NCBI RefSeq assembly: GCF_031456545.1
Contig: NZ_JAVDUV010000001.1
Span: 1,984,001 to 2,048,000 of the forward strand
DNA from: Agromyces sp. 3263
GTDB lineage: Bacteria > Actinomycetota > Actinomycetes > Actinomycetales > Microbacteriaceae
DNA length: 64,000 bases
Direction of reading: 5' to 3'
In this document: positions 1 to 7,169 of the stretch, one piece after another
How positions within the stretch are numbered: the stretch's first letter is position 1
Layout: every line of letters starts with the position of its first letter
Translations under genes and position numbers: made by a program
Notes under the pieces: model-generated
Database searches by the model: none
What the model saw: the letters and a program-made list of their open reading frames with translations, nothing else
What the model was told of the DNA's origin: nothing

Positions 1-1
1 G

Positions 2-373
2 TTCGCCGCCGACACCGTGCACATCATCGGGCGCCGGCGCTGGAACAAGCGGGGCGCCATGGTCACCGACCGGTACCAGCACCTCCGCTACCACCCGGAT
101 GTCGCCGCCTTCGCCGAGTGGGCCCACGCGGCATCCGTGCCCATCGTGGCGGTCGACAACGTCGAGGGTGCCGTGCCGATCGAGGCGTTCGAGTGGCCCG
201 AGCGATGCGTGCTGCTCTTCGGCCAGGAGGGACCGGGCCTCTCCGACCAGGCGACCGCCGCCGCCGACGCCGTCGTCGAGATCACGCAGTACGGGTCGAC
301 CCGGTCGCTCAACGCGAGCGCGGCAGCGGCGATCGCGATGCACTCGTGGGTGCTCATGCACGCGGTGCGCTGA
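2..373 (+). CDS. TrmH/SpoU-family RNA 2'-O-methyltransferase, C-terminal part (5' end outside window)
   Basis: The frame is open from base 2 and ends at TGA 371-373, so the gene starts upstream of the window. The visible ~123 residues include GRRRWNKRGAMVTDRYQH, then LLFGQEGPGLSD and SLNASAAAAIAMHSW. The last two match SpoU motifs 2 and 3, which form the trefoil-knot SAM site of enzymes that methylate ribose 2'-OH in tRNA or rRNA. The catalytic N-terminal motif is not visible. The substrate cannot be told from this fragment. The family call is firm; the exact enzyme is not. Confidence 0.85.
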   Translation, partial: FAADTVHIIGRRRWNKRGAMVTDRYQHLRYHPDVAAFAEWAHAASVPIVAVDNVEGAVPIEAFEWPERCVLLFGQEGPGLSDQATAAADAVVEITQYGSTRSLNASAAAAIAMHSWVLMHAVR

Positions 374-443
374 GGGTCGCAACGATCGCGTCGGATGCCG
401 CGAGGAACACGCCATCCGATGGCGTGTGCCGGGCCGGCGGCCA

Positions 444-449
444 TACCGT
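444..449 (+). promoter_or_regulatory. -10 element TACCGT, leaderless-type promoter
   Basis: TACCGT lies 6 nt before the ATG at 456, so transcription would begin at or next to the start codon. No Shine-Dalgarno sequence is present. The -35 region is not convincing. Confidence 0.4.
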
Positions 450-455
450 GGGGGC

Positions 456-1091
456 ATGGTCGAGCAGAGCGAACGCGGCGTGCCCATCACCTCGGCGGGC
501 GAGCTCGAGGCGATCGTCGGCAGGCCCTTGCCGGCCGCGGCCGGCAAGTCCCGTTCCCGCCTGCACGAGGTCGACCTCGCCTGGCTCGCGGCGGCACCGC
601 TCGCGTTCGTCGCCACCTCCGACGAGCGCGGCGCCCTCGACGTGTCGCCGAAGGGCGATCCCGCGGGCTTCGTGACGGTGCTCGACGACACCACGATCGC
701 CCTCCCCGAGCGCCCGGGCAACCGCCGCGCGGACGGCTTCCACAACATCCTCCGCAACCCTCGCGTGGGGCTGATCTTCGTCATCCCGGGGCGGGGCGAC
801 ACGCTGCGCGTCAACGGTCGCGCGACGATCGTGCGCGACGCCCCGTTCCTCGACCGCATGGTGGTGCGCGGCCACCGTCCCACCCTCGCCGTGCTCGTCG
901 ACATCGAGGAGGTCTTCTTCCACTGCTCGAAGGCGTTCCTGCGCTCGAAGGCGTGGCAGCCCGAGACGTGGACGCCTGACGCCGCACCGCGTCGTGCGGT
1001 GATCGCGCAGGCGGTGGAACGCCAGGGCGAGTCGCTCGACGCGCTCGACGAGTACTACGGCCCCCGGTACGCCGAGGGCATCTACGGCTGA
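456..1091 (+). CDS. pyridoxamine 5'-phosphate oxidase (PPOX)-family FMN flavoprotein
   Basis: The protein has 211 residues. FVATSDERGALDVSPKGDPAGFV and LPERPGNRRADGFHNILRNPRVGLIF are typical of the split-barrel flavin-binding PPOX fold, close to the MSMEG_1061-like subfamily. RGDTLRVNGRATI completes the barrel. Such proteins bind FMN or F420 in the cytoplasm and reduce small substrates; the substrate here is unknown. The start at 456 is chosen because a longer frame upstream overlaps the methyltransferase gene and because TACCGT sits 6 nt before it, as in a leaderless gene. Confidence 0.85.
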   Translation: MVEQSERGVPITSAGELEAIVGRPLPAAAGKSRSRLHEVDLAWLAAAPLAFVATSDERGALDVSPKGDPAGFVTVLDDTTIALPERPGNRRADGFHNILRNPRVGLIFVIPGRGDTLRVNGRATIVRDAPFLDRMVVRGHRPTLAVLVDIEEVFFHCSKAFLRSKAWQPETWTPDAAPRRAVIAQAVERQGESLDALDEYYGPRYAEGIYG

Positions 1092-1219
1092 CGCGCGGTC
1101 TCGCCGGGCGCCGGCCACGCGGCATCCGTGGCCCTCGCATGCCCGGCCACGCGGCATCCGTCGCCCTCGTGCGCGTGTCGATGGGCCCGCGGATGCCGCG
1201 GCCGACCAGACTTGGGCCG

Positions 1220-2236
1220 ATGCCCGTCGTCGACAACGCGATCTACTCGGGCGGCCGCCGGGTCGCCACCCCCGCCTCGCTCGAGGAGACCTTCGAGACC
1301 CGTGAGACGCACGGCGGCTTCGCGTGGATCGGCCTCTACCGCCCGACCGACGCCGAGCTCGACGCCCTGGCGAGCGAGTTCGGCCTGCACCCGCTCGCCG
1401 TCGAGGACGCGAAGAAGGGCCATCAGCGGGCGAAGCTCGAGCGCTACGGCGACAGCCTCTTCGTCGTGCTGCGTCCCGCCCGCTACCTCGACGCGCAGGA
1501 GCAGGTGGAGTTCGGCGAGTTGCACGTGTTCATCGGGCCCGACTTCGCCATCACCATCCGCCGCGCCGAGTCCCCCGACCTCGCCAGCGTCCGCCGCCGG
1601 CTCGAGTCCTCGCCCGACCTGCTCGCGAAGGGTCCGGAGGCGGTGCTCTACGCGGTGCTCGACGAGGTCGTCGACGAGTACTCGCCGGTCGACGCGGGTC
1701 TCGAGAACGACATCGACGAGATCGAGGAGCAGCTGTTCTCGGGCGACCCAGAGGTGACCCGGCGCATCTACGACCTGGCGAGCGAGGTCATGGAGTTCCA
1801 GCGGGCGACCCGACCGCTCGTGGCCATGTTCGACGGCCTCGAGCGGGGCTTCGAGAAGTACGCCGTCGACCTCGAGCTGCAACGTTACCTGCGGGACGTG
1901 AAGGACCACGTCATCCGGATCATCGAGCGCGGCGACACGTTCCGCCAGCTGCTGCAGAACGCGTTGCAGGTGCACTCGACGCTGGTGGCGCAGCGGCAGA
2001 ACGAGGAGACCCGGGTGCTCTCCGAGACGGCGCTCGCGCAGAGCGAGCAGTCGAAGAAGATCTCCAGCTGGGCCGCCATCATCTTCGCGCCCAGCCTCAT
2101 CGCCGCTGTCTACGGCATGAACTTCCGGTACATGCCCGAGCTCGGCCAGCCCTGGGGCTACCCGTTCGCGATCGCGCTCATGCTCGGCTTCGCGGGCGCG
2201 CTCTACCTCATCTTCAAGCGCAGGGGCTGGCTCTGA
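1220..2236 (+). CDS. corA: CorA-family magnesium/cobalt transporter
   Basis: This is a 338-residue inner-membrane protein. The long N-terminal cytoplasmic domain (residues ~1-270) contains HPLAVEDAKKGHQRAKLERYGD. It is followed by two membrane spans, the first ending in the signature YGMNF that forms the mouth of the Mg2+ pore; the tail is basic (FKRRGWL). It should form a pentameric channel for Mg2+ or Co2+. The ATG at 1220 starts the conserved sequence, and a weak -10 (CAGACT, 1207-1212) lies 7 nt before it. Sequence upstream in the same frame is GC-rich readthrough. Confidence 0.92.
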   Translation: MPVVDNAIYSGGRRVATPASLEETFETRETHGGFAWIGLYRPTDAELDALASEFGLHPLAVEDAKKGHQRAKLERYGDSLFVVLRPARYLDAQEQVEFGELHVFIGPDFAITIRRAESPDLASVRRRLESSPDLLAKGPEAVLYAVLDEVVDEYSPVDAGLENDIDEIEEQLFSGDPEVTRRIYDLASEVMEFQRATRPLVAMFDGLERGFEKYAVDLELQRYLRDVKDHVIRIIERGDTFRQLLQNALQVHSTLVAQRQNEETRVLSETALAQSEQSKKISSWAAIIFAPSLIAAVYGMNFRYMPELGQPWGYPFAIALMLGFAGALYLIFKRRGWL

Positions 2237-2250
2237 GCGGATGCCGCGGC

Positions 2251-2256
2251 TAGCGT
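2251..2256 (+). promoter_or_regulatory. -10 element TAGCGT, leaderless-type promoter
   Basis: TAGCGT ends 6 nt before the ATG at 2263, and no ribosome-binding site lies between them. The spacing fits a transcript that starts on the start codon. Confidence 0.4.
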
Positions 2257-2262
2257 TGCGGC

Positions 2263-2631
2263 ATGACCGAGATCACCGACGATCTGCCCGCCCGTCTGCT
2301 GCACGAGGAACACGCCGGATGGAAGGCGATCCTCGACGGTCGCGGCGGCGAGCACTACCAGCGCGCGATGACCCGCGACGCGCTCATGGTCGTCGAGGGG
2401 GCGATGCTCGGCCGTGACGAGATCCTCGCCGCGTTCCGCACCACCCCGCCGTGGGACTCGTACGAGCTGCACGAGCCCGCCGTCATCCGACTCGGCGACC
2501 ACGCCGGCGTGGTCGTGTACCGCGCGGTCGCACGGCGTGGCGACGACACGGTGAACCTCCGCATGTCGACGACCTACCTCTACGACGACGGCGCCTGGCA
2601 CGTCGCCGCGCACCAGCAGACTCCCGCCTGA
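2263..2631 (+). CDS. NTF2-like / SnoaL-like (DUF4440-type) protein
   Basis: The protein has 122 residues and matches the cone-shaped NTF2-like fold. An N-terminal helix (LLHEEHAGWKAILDGRGGEHYQRAMTRDALMV) leads to beta strands (VIRLGDHAGVVVYRAVARRGDD, MSTTYLYDDGAWHVAAHQQTPA). Members are small cytoplasmic proteins, either enzymes or binding proteins, whose ligand cannot be read from sequence. It runs into a convergent gene at 2705. Confidence 0.75.
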   Translation: MTEITDDLPARLLHEEHAGWKAILDGRGGEHYQRAMTRDALMVVEGAMLGRDEILAAFRTTPPWDSYELHEPAVIRLGDHAGVVVYRAVARRGDDTVNLRMSTTYLYDDGAWHVAAHQQTPA

Positions 2632-2686
2632 CGGCTGTGGCCGCGGCATCCGCCTGACGTGGCCGCCTGCCGCGTCCGTCTGACGC

Positions 2687-2700
2687 AGCCCCGCGGGGCT
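2687..2700. terminator. palindromic terminator-like hairpin between convergent genes
   Basis: AGCCCCGCGGGGCT is a perfect 14-bp palindrome between the stop at 2631 and the convergent stop at 2705. No T tract follows. Confidence 0.4.
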
Positions 2701-2704
2701 CCGC

Positions 2705-4564
2705 TCAGCCGATGAGGCTCGGCTGCAGGTCGCGCAGGGTGCGATAGTGCGTCATGCGGGTGACGCCGACGGCGGCGAGCACGAGGGCGCCGACCAGCCA
2801 GGCCAGGAGCACGAGCGCGTCGACCCCGGCGCGCGACAGGTCGCCGCCGTACATGAACTGGCGCATCGCGTCGACGACGTAGCCCATGGGCAGCACGTGG
2901 TGCAGAGCGGCGAGCGGGGTCGGCAGCGTCTGCCACGGGAACGTGCCGCCCGCGGTGACGAGCTGCAGCACCATGAGCACGAGCCCGAGGAACTGCCCGA
3001 CCGAGCCGAGCCACACGTTGAGGGCGAGGATGATCGCCGCGTACGTGACCGACGCCAGCAGCATGACCCCGAGGGTGCCGACCGGATTCGCCATCGGGAA
3101 GCCGAGGGTCACGGCGAGCACGACGAAGAGCATCACCATCTGCACCGCACCGAGGAGGCCGGGGGTGAGCCAGCCGGCGAGCGTGACGCGGATCGGGGAG
3201 TGCAGCGCGGTCACCGCCCGTCGCGAGATCGGCTTCACGATGAGGAACAGCGCGTAGATGCCGATCCAGCCGGCGAGTGCCGCGAAGAACGGGGCGAGGC
3301 CGGCGCCGTAGTTGCCGGCCTGGGTGAGCGCCGACGTGTGCAGGGCGATCGGATCCGAGATGGTGTCGGCCTGCGCGTCGCGCGTGGCCTGGTCGGAGTC
3401 GGGGATGGCCGCGACGCCGTCGTCGAGCCCGTCGCGCAGGGTGCCCGTGCCGTCGCGGAGGGTGTCGAGGCCGCCCTCGAGGGTGCCGATGCCGTCCCGC
3501 AGCGCACCGGCGCCGCTCGCGGCACTCGCCGCGCCGTCGGCCGCGGTGCGCGCACCCGCGGCGAGCTGGGCCGAGCCGTCGGCCACCTGCGCACTGCCGG
3601 CGGCGAGCTGGTCGATCTGGCCGACGACCTGCTGCACGCGCGCGTTGCCCGTCTCGATGTCGTCGCCGAGCGGGTCGAGGCGGGCCAGTACGTCGTCGAT
3701 CGTGGCCTGGTCGACGCCTTGGGCGGCGAGCCGCGCGGCGATGTCGGCGCGCACCTGGGGGAGCGCAGCCGTCGCGTCGCCGACGGCGCTGCCGACGCGG
3801 TCCGCGGATGCTGCGAGCTGCGCGTTGCCCGCCGCGACCTGCTGCGCGCCCTCGGCGAGCTCGGCCGAGCCCGTGGCGAGCTGCTCGTTGCCCGCAGCGA
3901 GCTGTGCGGTGCCGTCGGCGAGCTGCGTGGCGCCCGCGCCGAGCCGGGAGGCGCCGTCGGCGGCCTGCGTGGCGCCGTCGGCGAGCTGGGCTGCGCCGTC
4001 GGCCGCCTCGACGAGGTTGCCGCGGATGGTCGAGATCGAGCCGAGCAGCATCGACGCAGCCTCTCGGTTCACCGTCTGGGCGATGGTGGTGCGGATCTGC
4101 TCGATGGCCTGCTTGCCGATGGTGCCGGCGAGGTAGCTGTTCGCGTCGTTGGTCTCGAGGGTCAGCTCGGCCTGGCGGGGGGCGTCGGTGCTCACCGAGG
4201 CGAGCGCGTCGGAGAAGTCGGCGGGGATGGTGATGACGAAGTCGTAGTCGGATGCCTCGAGACCGGCCTGCGCCTCGGCCGCCGTGGTGCGGTGCCAGTC
4301 GAAGGCCTGGTCGGCGATGAGCTCGTCGGCGACCTCGTCGCCCACGTTGCGCGGTGCGCCGCCGTCGGATCCGGGCGTGCCCTCGTCCTCCACGACGAGC
4401 GCGACGGGCACCTCGGGGAACTTGGCGTACGGGTCCTGGTTGGCCCAGAGGTAGAGGCCGCCGTAGAGCACGGGTACGGCGATGAGCGCGAGGAGCGCGA
4501 TGACCGACATGCGGGTGGAGGTGAGCCGCCGGAATTCGGCGGCGATCATCTGCGGGACCTTCAC
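2705..4564 (-). CDS. YhgE/Pip-domain membrane protein (ABC-2-type permease)
   Basis: The 619-residue protein has a first span at residues ~15-38 (SVIALLALIAVPVLYGGLYLW), an extracellular loop of ~400 residues, and a C-terminal block of about five spans. The loop holds many degenerate repeats of the LADGATQ/LAAGNEQ type, characteristic of the YhgE/Pip (phage infection protein) family; they probably form a long coiled coil. It is thought to act as an export permease. The GTG start at 4564 overlaps the upstream stop (GTGA), consistent with translational coupling. It is the third gene of the TetR-ATPase-like-YhgE operon. Confidence 0.88.
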   Translation of the reverse strand: MKVPQMIAAEFRRLTSTRMSVIALLALIAVPVLYGGLYLWANQDPYAKFPEVPVALVVEDEGTPGSDGGAPRNVGDEVADELIADQAFDWHRTTAAEAQAGLEASDYDFVITIPADFSDALASVSTDAPRQAELTLETNDANSYLAGTIGKQAIEQIRTTIAQTVNREAASMLLGSISTIRGNLVEAADGAAQLADGATQAADGASRLGAGATQLADGTAQLAAGNEQLATGSAELAEGAQQVAAGNAQLAASADRVGSAVGDATAALPQVRADIAARLAAQGVDQATIDDVLARLDPLGDDIETGNARVQQVVGQIDQLAAGSAQVADGSAQLAAGARTAADGAASAASGAGALRDGIGTLEGGLDTLRDGTGTLRDGLDDGVAAIPDSDQATRDAQADTISDPIALHTSALTQAGNYGAGLAPFFAALAGWIGIYALFLIVKPISRRAVTALHSPIRVTLAGWLTPGLLGAVQMVMLFVVLAVTLGFPMANPVGTLGVMLLASVTYAAIILALNVWLGSVGQFLGLVLMVLQLVTAGGTFPWQTLPTPLAALHHVLPMGYVVDAMRQFMYGGDLSRAGVDALVLLAWLVGALVLAAVGVTRMTHYRTLRDLQPSLIG

Positions 4565-5229
4565 GCGAGGCCTCCCTCGGCGATGGCGGCCTGCTCGTCG
4601 GTCTCGTCGACCTCGTCGGCCTGCATGCGGGCGATCATCGCGGCGGCGCCGATGGCCGCCGCGGAGGCGTCTCCGGCGATGACGAGCACGGCGTATCCGC
4701 GGTCGGCGAGGCCGCGAGCGAGCGTCCACCACTCCTGCGGGTCGCCGCCGTGGCGGTCGGGTGAGACGAGCACGATCCCCTCGACCCCGTCGCGCAGGAT
4801 GGCGAGCTCGGTGAGCAGGCGCAGGCGCACGACCGGGTCGACGTTCGCGACCGGCACGCGCGCGAACTCGCGCAGGCCGAGGTCGTCGAGCCAGCGCGAC
4901 ACCGAGACCGGGTTCGAGGGGACGCCGGCGAACATGAGCTCCTCGGCGGCGACGCCCGCGAGCGTGATGTCGGGAGCGGGGTCGGACACGCCGGGCGCGT
5001 CGACGAGGGCGACGGTGCGGCGGATCGCCGCGGCATCCGCTCGGCCGTCGATCGTGACGGAACCGGCGTCGGGGCGCATGCGTCCTGCGGCGAGCAGTCC
5101 GAGGACGGTGGGGCGCTGCTCGGTCTCGGCGCGGGCGAGCGTGGCGCGGCCGGATTCGTAGCCGACCGTGGTGGGGGCGAGCGCCTGGCCGTTTCGGCCC
5201 TTGCTCACGCCGCGGAGTTCGATCCTCAT
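4561..5229 (-). CDS. ABC-transporter ATPase-like protein lacking a Walker A motif
   Basis: The protein has 222 residues and the overall plan of an ABC nucleotide-binding subunit: MRIELRGVSKGRNGQALAPTT at the start, LLAAGRMRPDAGSVTIDGR where LLAGLxxPxxGxVxxxG is expected, then a helical region and a Walker-B-like IVLVSPDRHGGDPQEW. The P-loop (GxxGxGKS/T) is replaced by ARAETEQRPTVLGLL, and no LSGGQ is visible. It probably does not hydrolyse ATP in the usual way. It overlaps the TetR gene upstream (ATGA) and the YhgE gene downstream (GTGA), so it likely partners YhgE. Confidence 0.7.
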   Translation of the reverse strand: MRIELRGVSKGRNGQALAPTTVGYESGRATLARAETEQRPTVLGLLAAGRMRPDAGSVTIDGRADAAAIRRTVALVDAPGVSDPAPDITLAGVAAEELMFAGVPSNPVSVSRWLDDLGLREFARVPVANVDPVVRLRLLTELAILRDGVEGIVLVSPDRHGGDPQEWWTLARGLADRGYAVLVIAGDASAAAIGAAAMIARMQADEVDETDEQAAIAEGGLA

Positions 5230-5903
5230 GCGTGCGTCTCCTGCTGGTCGTCGGCGACGGCGGGGGTGGCGCCGTCGACCGAGAGTTCGGGTGCCCGCGC
5301 GATGAGGTCGGCGCTGTCCTGCCACCCGAGGCCCGCGGTGCCGAGCACGGCGAGCATCACGAGGCGGCGGCCCTCGACGTCGTCGATGCCGGTTGCGGCG
5401 GCCTCGAGCAGCACCGAGATCGCGGCGGACTCGATGAGGCGCGCGAGCACCTCGGGGCGGATGTCGGGGCGCACCGTGCCCTCGGCGATGCCGCGCTCGA
5501 CCAGCGTGCGCAGCCGTTCGCGCACGGGCTGGAGGGCCTCGCCGGCGTGGGCGGCGTAGGGCTCGCGCACGGCCATGCCGGCGAGCATGCGCACGTGTGC
5601 GACCGCGCCCCACAGCCGCGCGCCCAGCAGGGCGATGGCGGTGGGTGCGTGCGGGTGGTCGGTGGCGGCCGCGACGGCGTTGAGGCGCGCCGCCCCCACG
5701 TCGATGACGGCGACGACGAGCGCGTCGCGGTTGGCGAAGTGGCCGTAGAAGGCACGCCGGGTCAGGCCGGCGGCACTCGTGATGCGCTCGAGTGGGGCGT
5801 CGGATGCCTCGCCGAGCGTGTCGGCGGCGGCGGCGAGCAGGGCTTCGCGGTTGGCGGTCGCGTCTCGACGTGGCGCGCGACGGCCCGCGTCGATGTCGGA
5901 CAT
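5226..5903 (-). CDS. TetR-family transcriptional regulator
   Basis: The protein has 225 residues. The N-terminal helix-turn-helix spans residues ~15-60 (ANREALLAAAADTLGEAS, LERITSAAGLTRRAFYGHFANRDALVVAV); the C-terminal part is the variable ligand-binding domain. It is first in the operon with the ATPase-like and YhgE genes, so it probably represses a membrane export or stress system and itself. A strong promoter overlapped by a 7+7 bp dyad lies just upstream, and the start codon sits where transcription should begin. Confidence 0.9.
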   Translation of the reverse strand: MSDIDAGRRAPRRDATANREALLAAAADTLGEASDAPLERITSAAGLTRRAFYGHFANRDALVVAVIDVGAARLNAVAAATDHPHAPTAIALLGARLWGAVAHVRMLAGMAVREPYAAHAGEALQPVRERLRTLVERGIAEGTVRPDIRPEVLARLIESAAISVLLEAAATGIDDVEGRRLVMLAVLGTAGLGWQDSADLIARAPELSVDGATPAVADDQQETHA

Positions 5904-5909
5904 GACGCC

Positions 5910-5938
5910 AGTCTACGAAATTGCACACCGATGTGCAA
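5910..5938 (-). promoter_or_regulatory. promoter (TTGCAC-N17-TAGACT) with TetR operator dyad, leaderless
   Basis: On the reverse strand the -35 TTGCAC is 5938-5933 and the -10 TAGACT is 5915-5910, exactly 17 bp apart. A perfect dyad TTGCACA-N4-TGTGCAA (5921-5938) covers the -35 and half the spacer, an ideal site for autorepression. The -10 ends 6 nt before the ATG at 5903, predicting a leaderless mRNA. Confidence 0.7.
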
Positions 5939-5964
5939 CTTGTGCAGGCGTGTCCCCCATTCCA

Positions 5965-5994
5965 GCCCCGAACGAGTGGCACTCGCTTTGGGGC
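5965..5994. other. 30-nt near-perfect hairpin between divergent genes
   Basis: GCCCCGAACGAG pairs with CTCG-c-TTTGGGGC around the loop TGGCA, with one G-T pair and one bulged C. It sits between a divergent TetR gene and a secreted-protein gene, about 95 nt before the latter. It could be an operator, an RNA structure in a 5' leader, or a terminator; nothing in the sequence decides. Confidence 0.4.
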
Positions 5995-6089
5995 GCGGCC
6001 GAAGGGGCACGACCTGAGGATTGCTCTTGTGGCCGAATTGCAGCCGGTGCTTGGCTGGCGACGTGTCGAAACCGAGAGGAGACACCTCG

Positions 6090-6437
6090 ATGTCCAGAAC
6101 CTCCACCACACGCCTCGTCGCCGGCCTCGCCGCCCTGCCGTTCGTGGCCATCAGCGTGCTCGGCGCCGGTCTCGCCGCCAACGCCACGTCGCCGGTCGAC
6201 GGGGACCACCGGGTCCCGTACTGCCACGCCACGCACAGCGAGAAGAACCCCTTCGTCTTCATCGAGACCGACAAGGTCGCGGTCGTGCGCGCGCACGAGA
6301 AGCATCAGGACCTCGAGGACGTGTACCCCGGTTTCTGGTACGACGACCACGGCACCCCGACCTGGTTCGAGGGTCGCGGCGACGCGGCCTTCGCTGAGCG
6401 CGGATGCGTCGGAGGCGGCGGGGGCGGGCACGGCTGA
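6090..6437 (+). CDS. small secreted protein with CHxTxSxxNPFV motif
   Basis: The protein has 115 residues with a clear signal peptide: basic start (MSRTSTTRLV), hydrophobic core to residue ~30, and likely cleavage near ANA-TSP. The mature part carries YCHATHSEKNPFVFIETD and AHEKHQDLEDVYPGFWY. From memory, similar C-H-x-T-x-S...N-P-[FY]-V...H-x-x-H blocks occur in surface proteins of actinobacteria, with no known function. The tail is glycine-rich (GGGGGGHG). A good ribosome-binding site (GAGAGGAG) precedes the ATG. No sortase motif is present, so it is probably released. Confidence 0.65.
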   Translation: MSRTSTTRLVAGLAALPFVAISVLGAGLAANATSPVDGDHRVPYCHATHSEKNPFVFIETDKVAVVRAHEKHQDLEDVYPGFWYDDHGTPTWFEGRGDAAFAERGCVGGGGGGHG

Positions 6438-6490
6438 TCCGCCGCCGGGACCGCGATGCTAGGGCGACCGCGACGTTGGTCGGCACGCGG

Positions 6491-7159
6491 TCAGAGTTCG
6501 GTCAGCCCGGTCCCGATGATGAACACGCCGATGAGGATGACGATCAGGGCGGTGACGGTGGTGCTGTTGCGGCTGATCCAGTCCTTCATGGCCAGGAGCC
6601 GAGGTTCCATCCCCTTGCGGTCCGCGAGGGAGAGGATCACCGGCACCGCCACGGTCGAGGCCCCGATGACCGTGTAGATCCCGATGACGATCGCCGCTTG
6701 GCCGACAGACAGGTCGGGCGCTCGGATGGCGAGCCCGGCGGCGATCGCGAGGAGCAGTCCCTTCGGCCGGACGTTCAGTGCGAAGGCGATGCCGAAGGCG
6801 CTCCACGGCCCCAGCTTGTCGACCGAGTTCAGCCACTTGGGCATCGCATCGGAGGGATGTCGCAGCGCACGACGCCATTCGATGCTCGCGATCACCACGA
6901 GCGCGATGCCCACGAGGATCTCGATGATCGCGATGACCGTGTCGGGCCGCCGATCGAATCGAGGCGACGGGATCGCCTGCGCGCCGAGCGTGAAGATGGT
7001 GACCATCGTCGCCATGCCCAGGACCCAGCCGATCAGGAAGGGCAGCGCCGTCTGCGCTCCCTTCGGCGACAGGAGGATGACGATGGTCGCCATGATGGGG
7101 ACCGAGCTGATCGCCACGGCGAGCGCGATCGGGAGGATGTGACCGATGGCCTGCAGCAT
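6491..7159 (-). CDS. GAP/SfLAP-family polytopic membrane protein
   Basis: This is a 222-residue protein with about six hydrophobic spans and a LysE-like layout. Segments such as PIALAVAISSVPIMATIVILLSP, PFLIGWVLGMATM and FALNVRPKGLLLAIAAG resemble the GAP family (Pfam SfLAP), named after the mycobacterial sulfolipid/GPL-addressing proteins that help lipids cross the membrane. It lies 10 bp downstream of the cardiolipin synthase gene in the same direction, so a role near envelope lipids is plausible but inferred. Confidence 0.72.
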   Translation of the reverse strand: MLQAIGHILPIALAVAISSVPIMATIVILLSPKGAQTALPFLIGWVLGMATMVTIFTLGAQAIPSPRFDRRPDTVIAIIEILVGIALVVIASIEWRRALRHPSDAMPKWLNSVDKLGPWSAFGIAFALNVRPKGLLLAIAAGLAIRAPDLSVGQAAIVIGIYTVIGASTVAVPVILSLADRKGMEPRLLAMKDWISRNSTTVTALIVILIGVFIIGTGLTEL

Positions 7160-7169
7160 CCGGTCTCGC

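Noticed and set aside
2747..5161. Open frame of ~800 codons on the forward strand
   Set aside because: It is antisense to the YhgE gene and its partner; composition (RGRRGVGDR-type) is a GC-frame artefact and no domain is visible.
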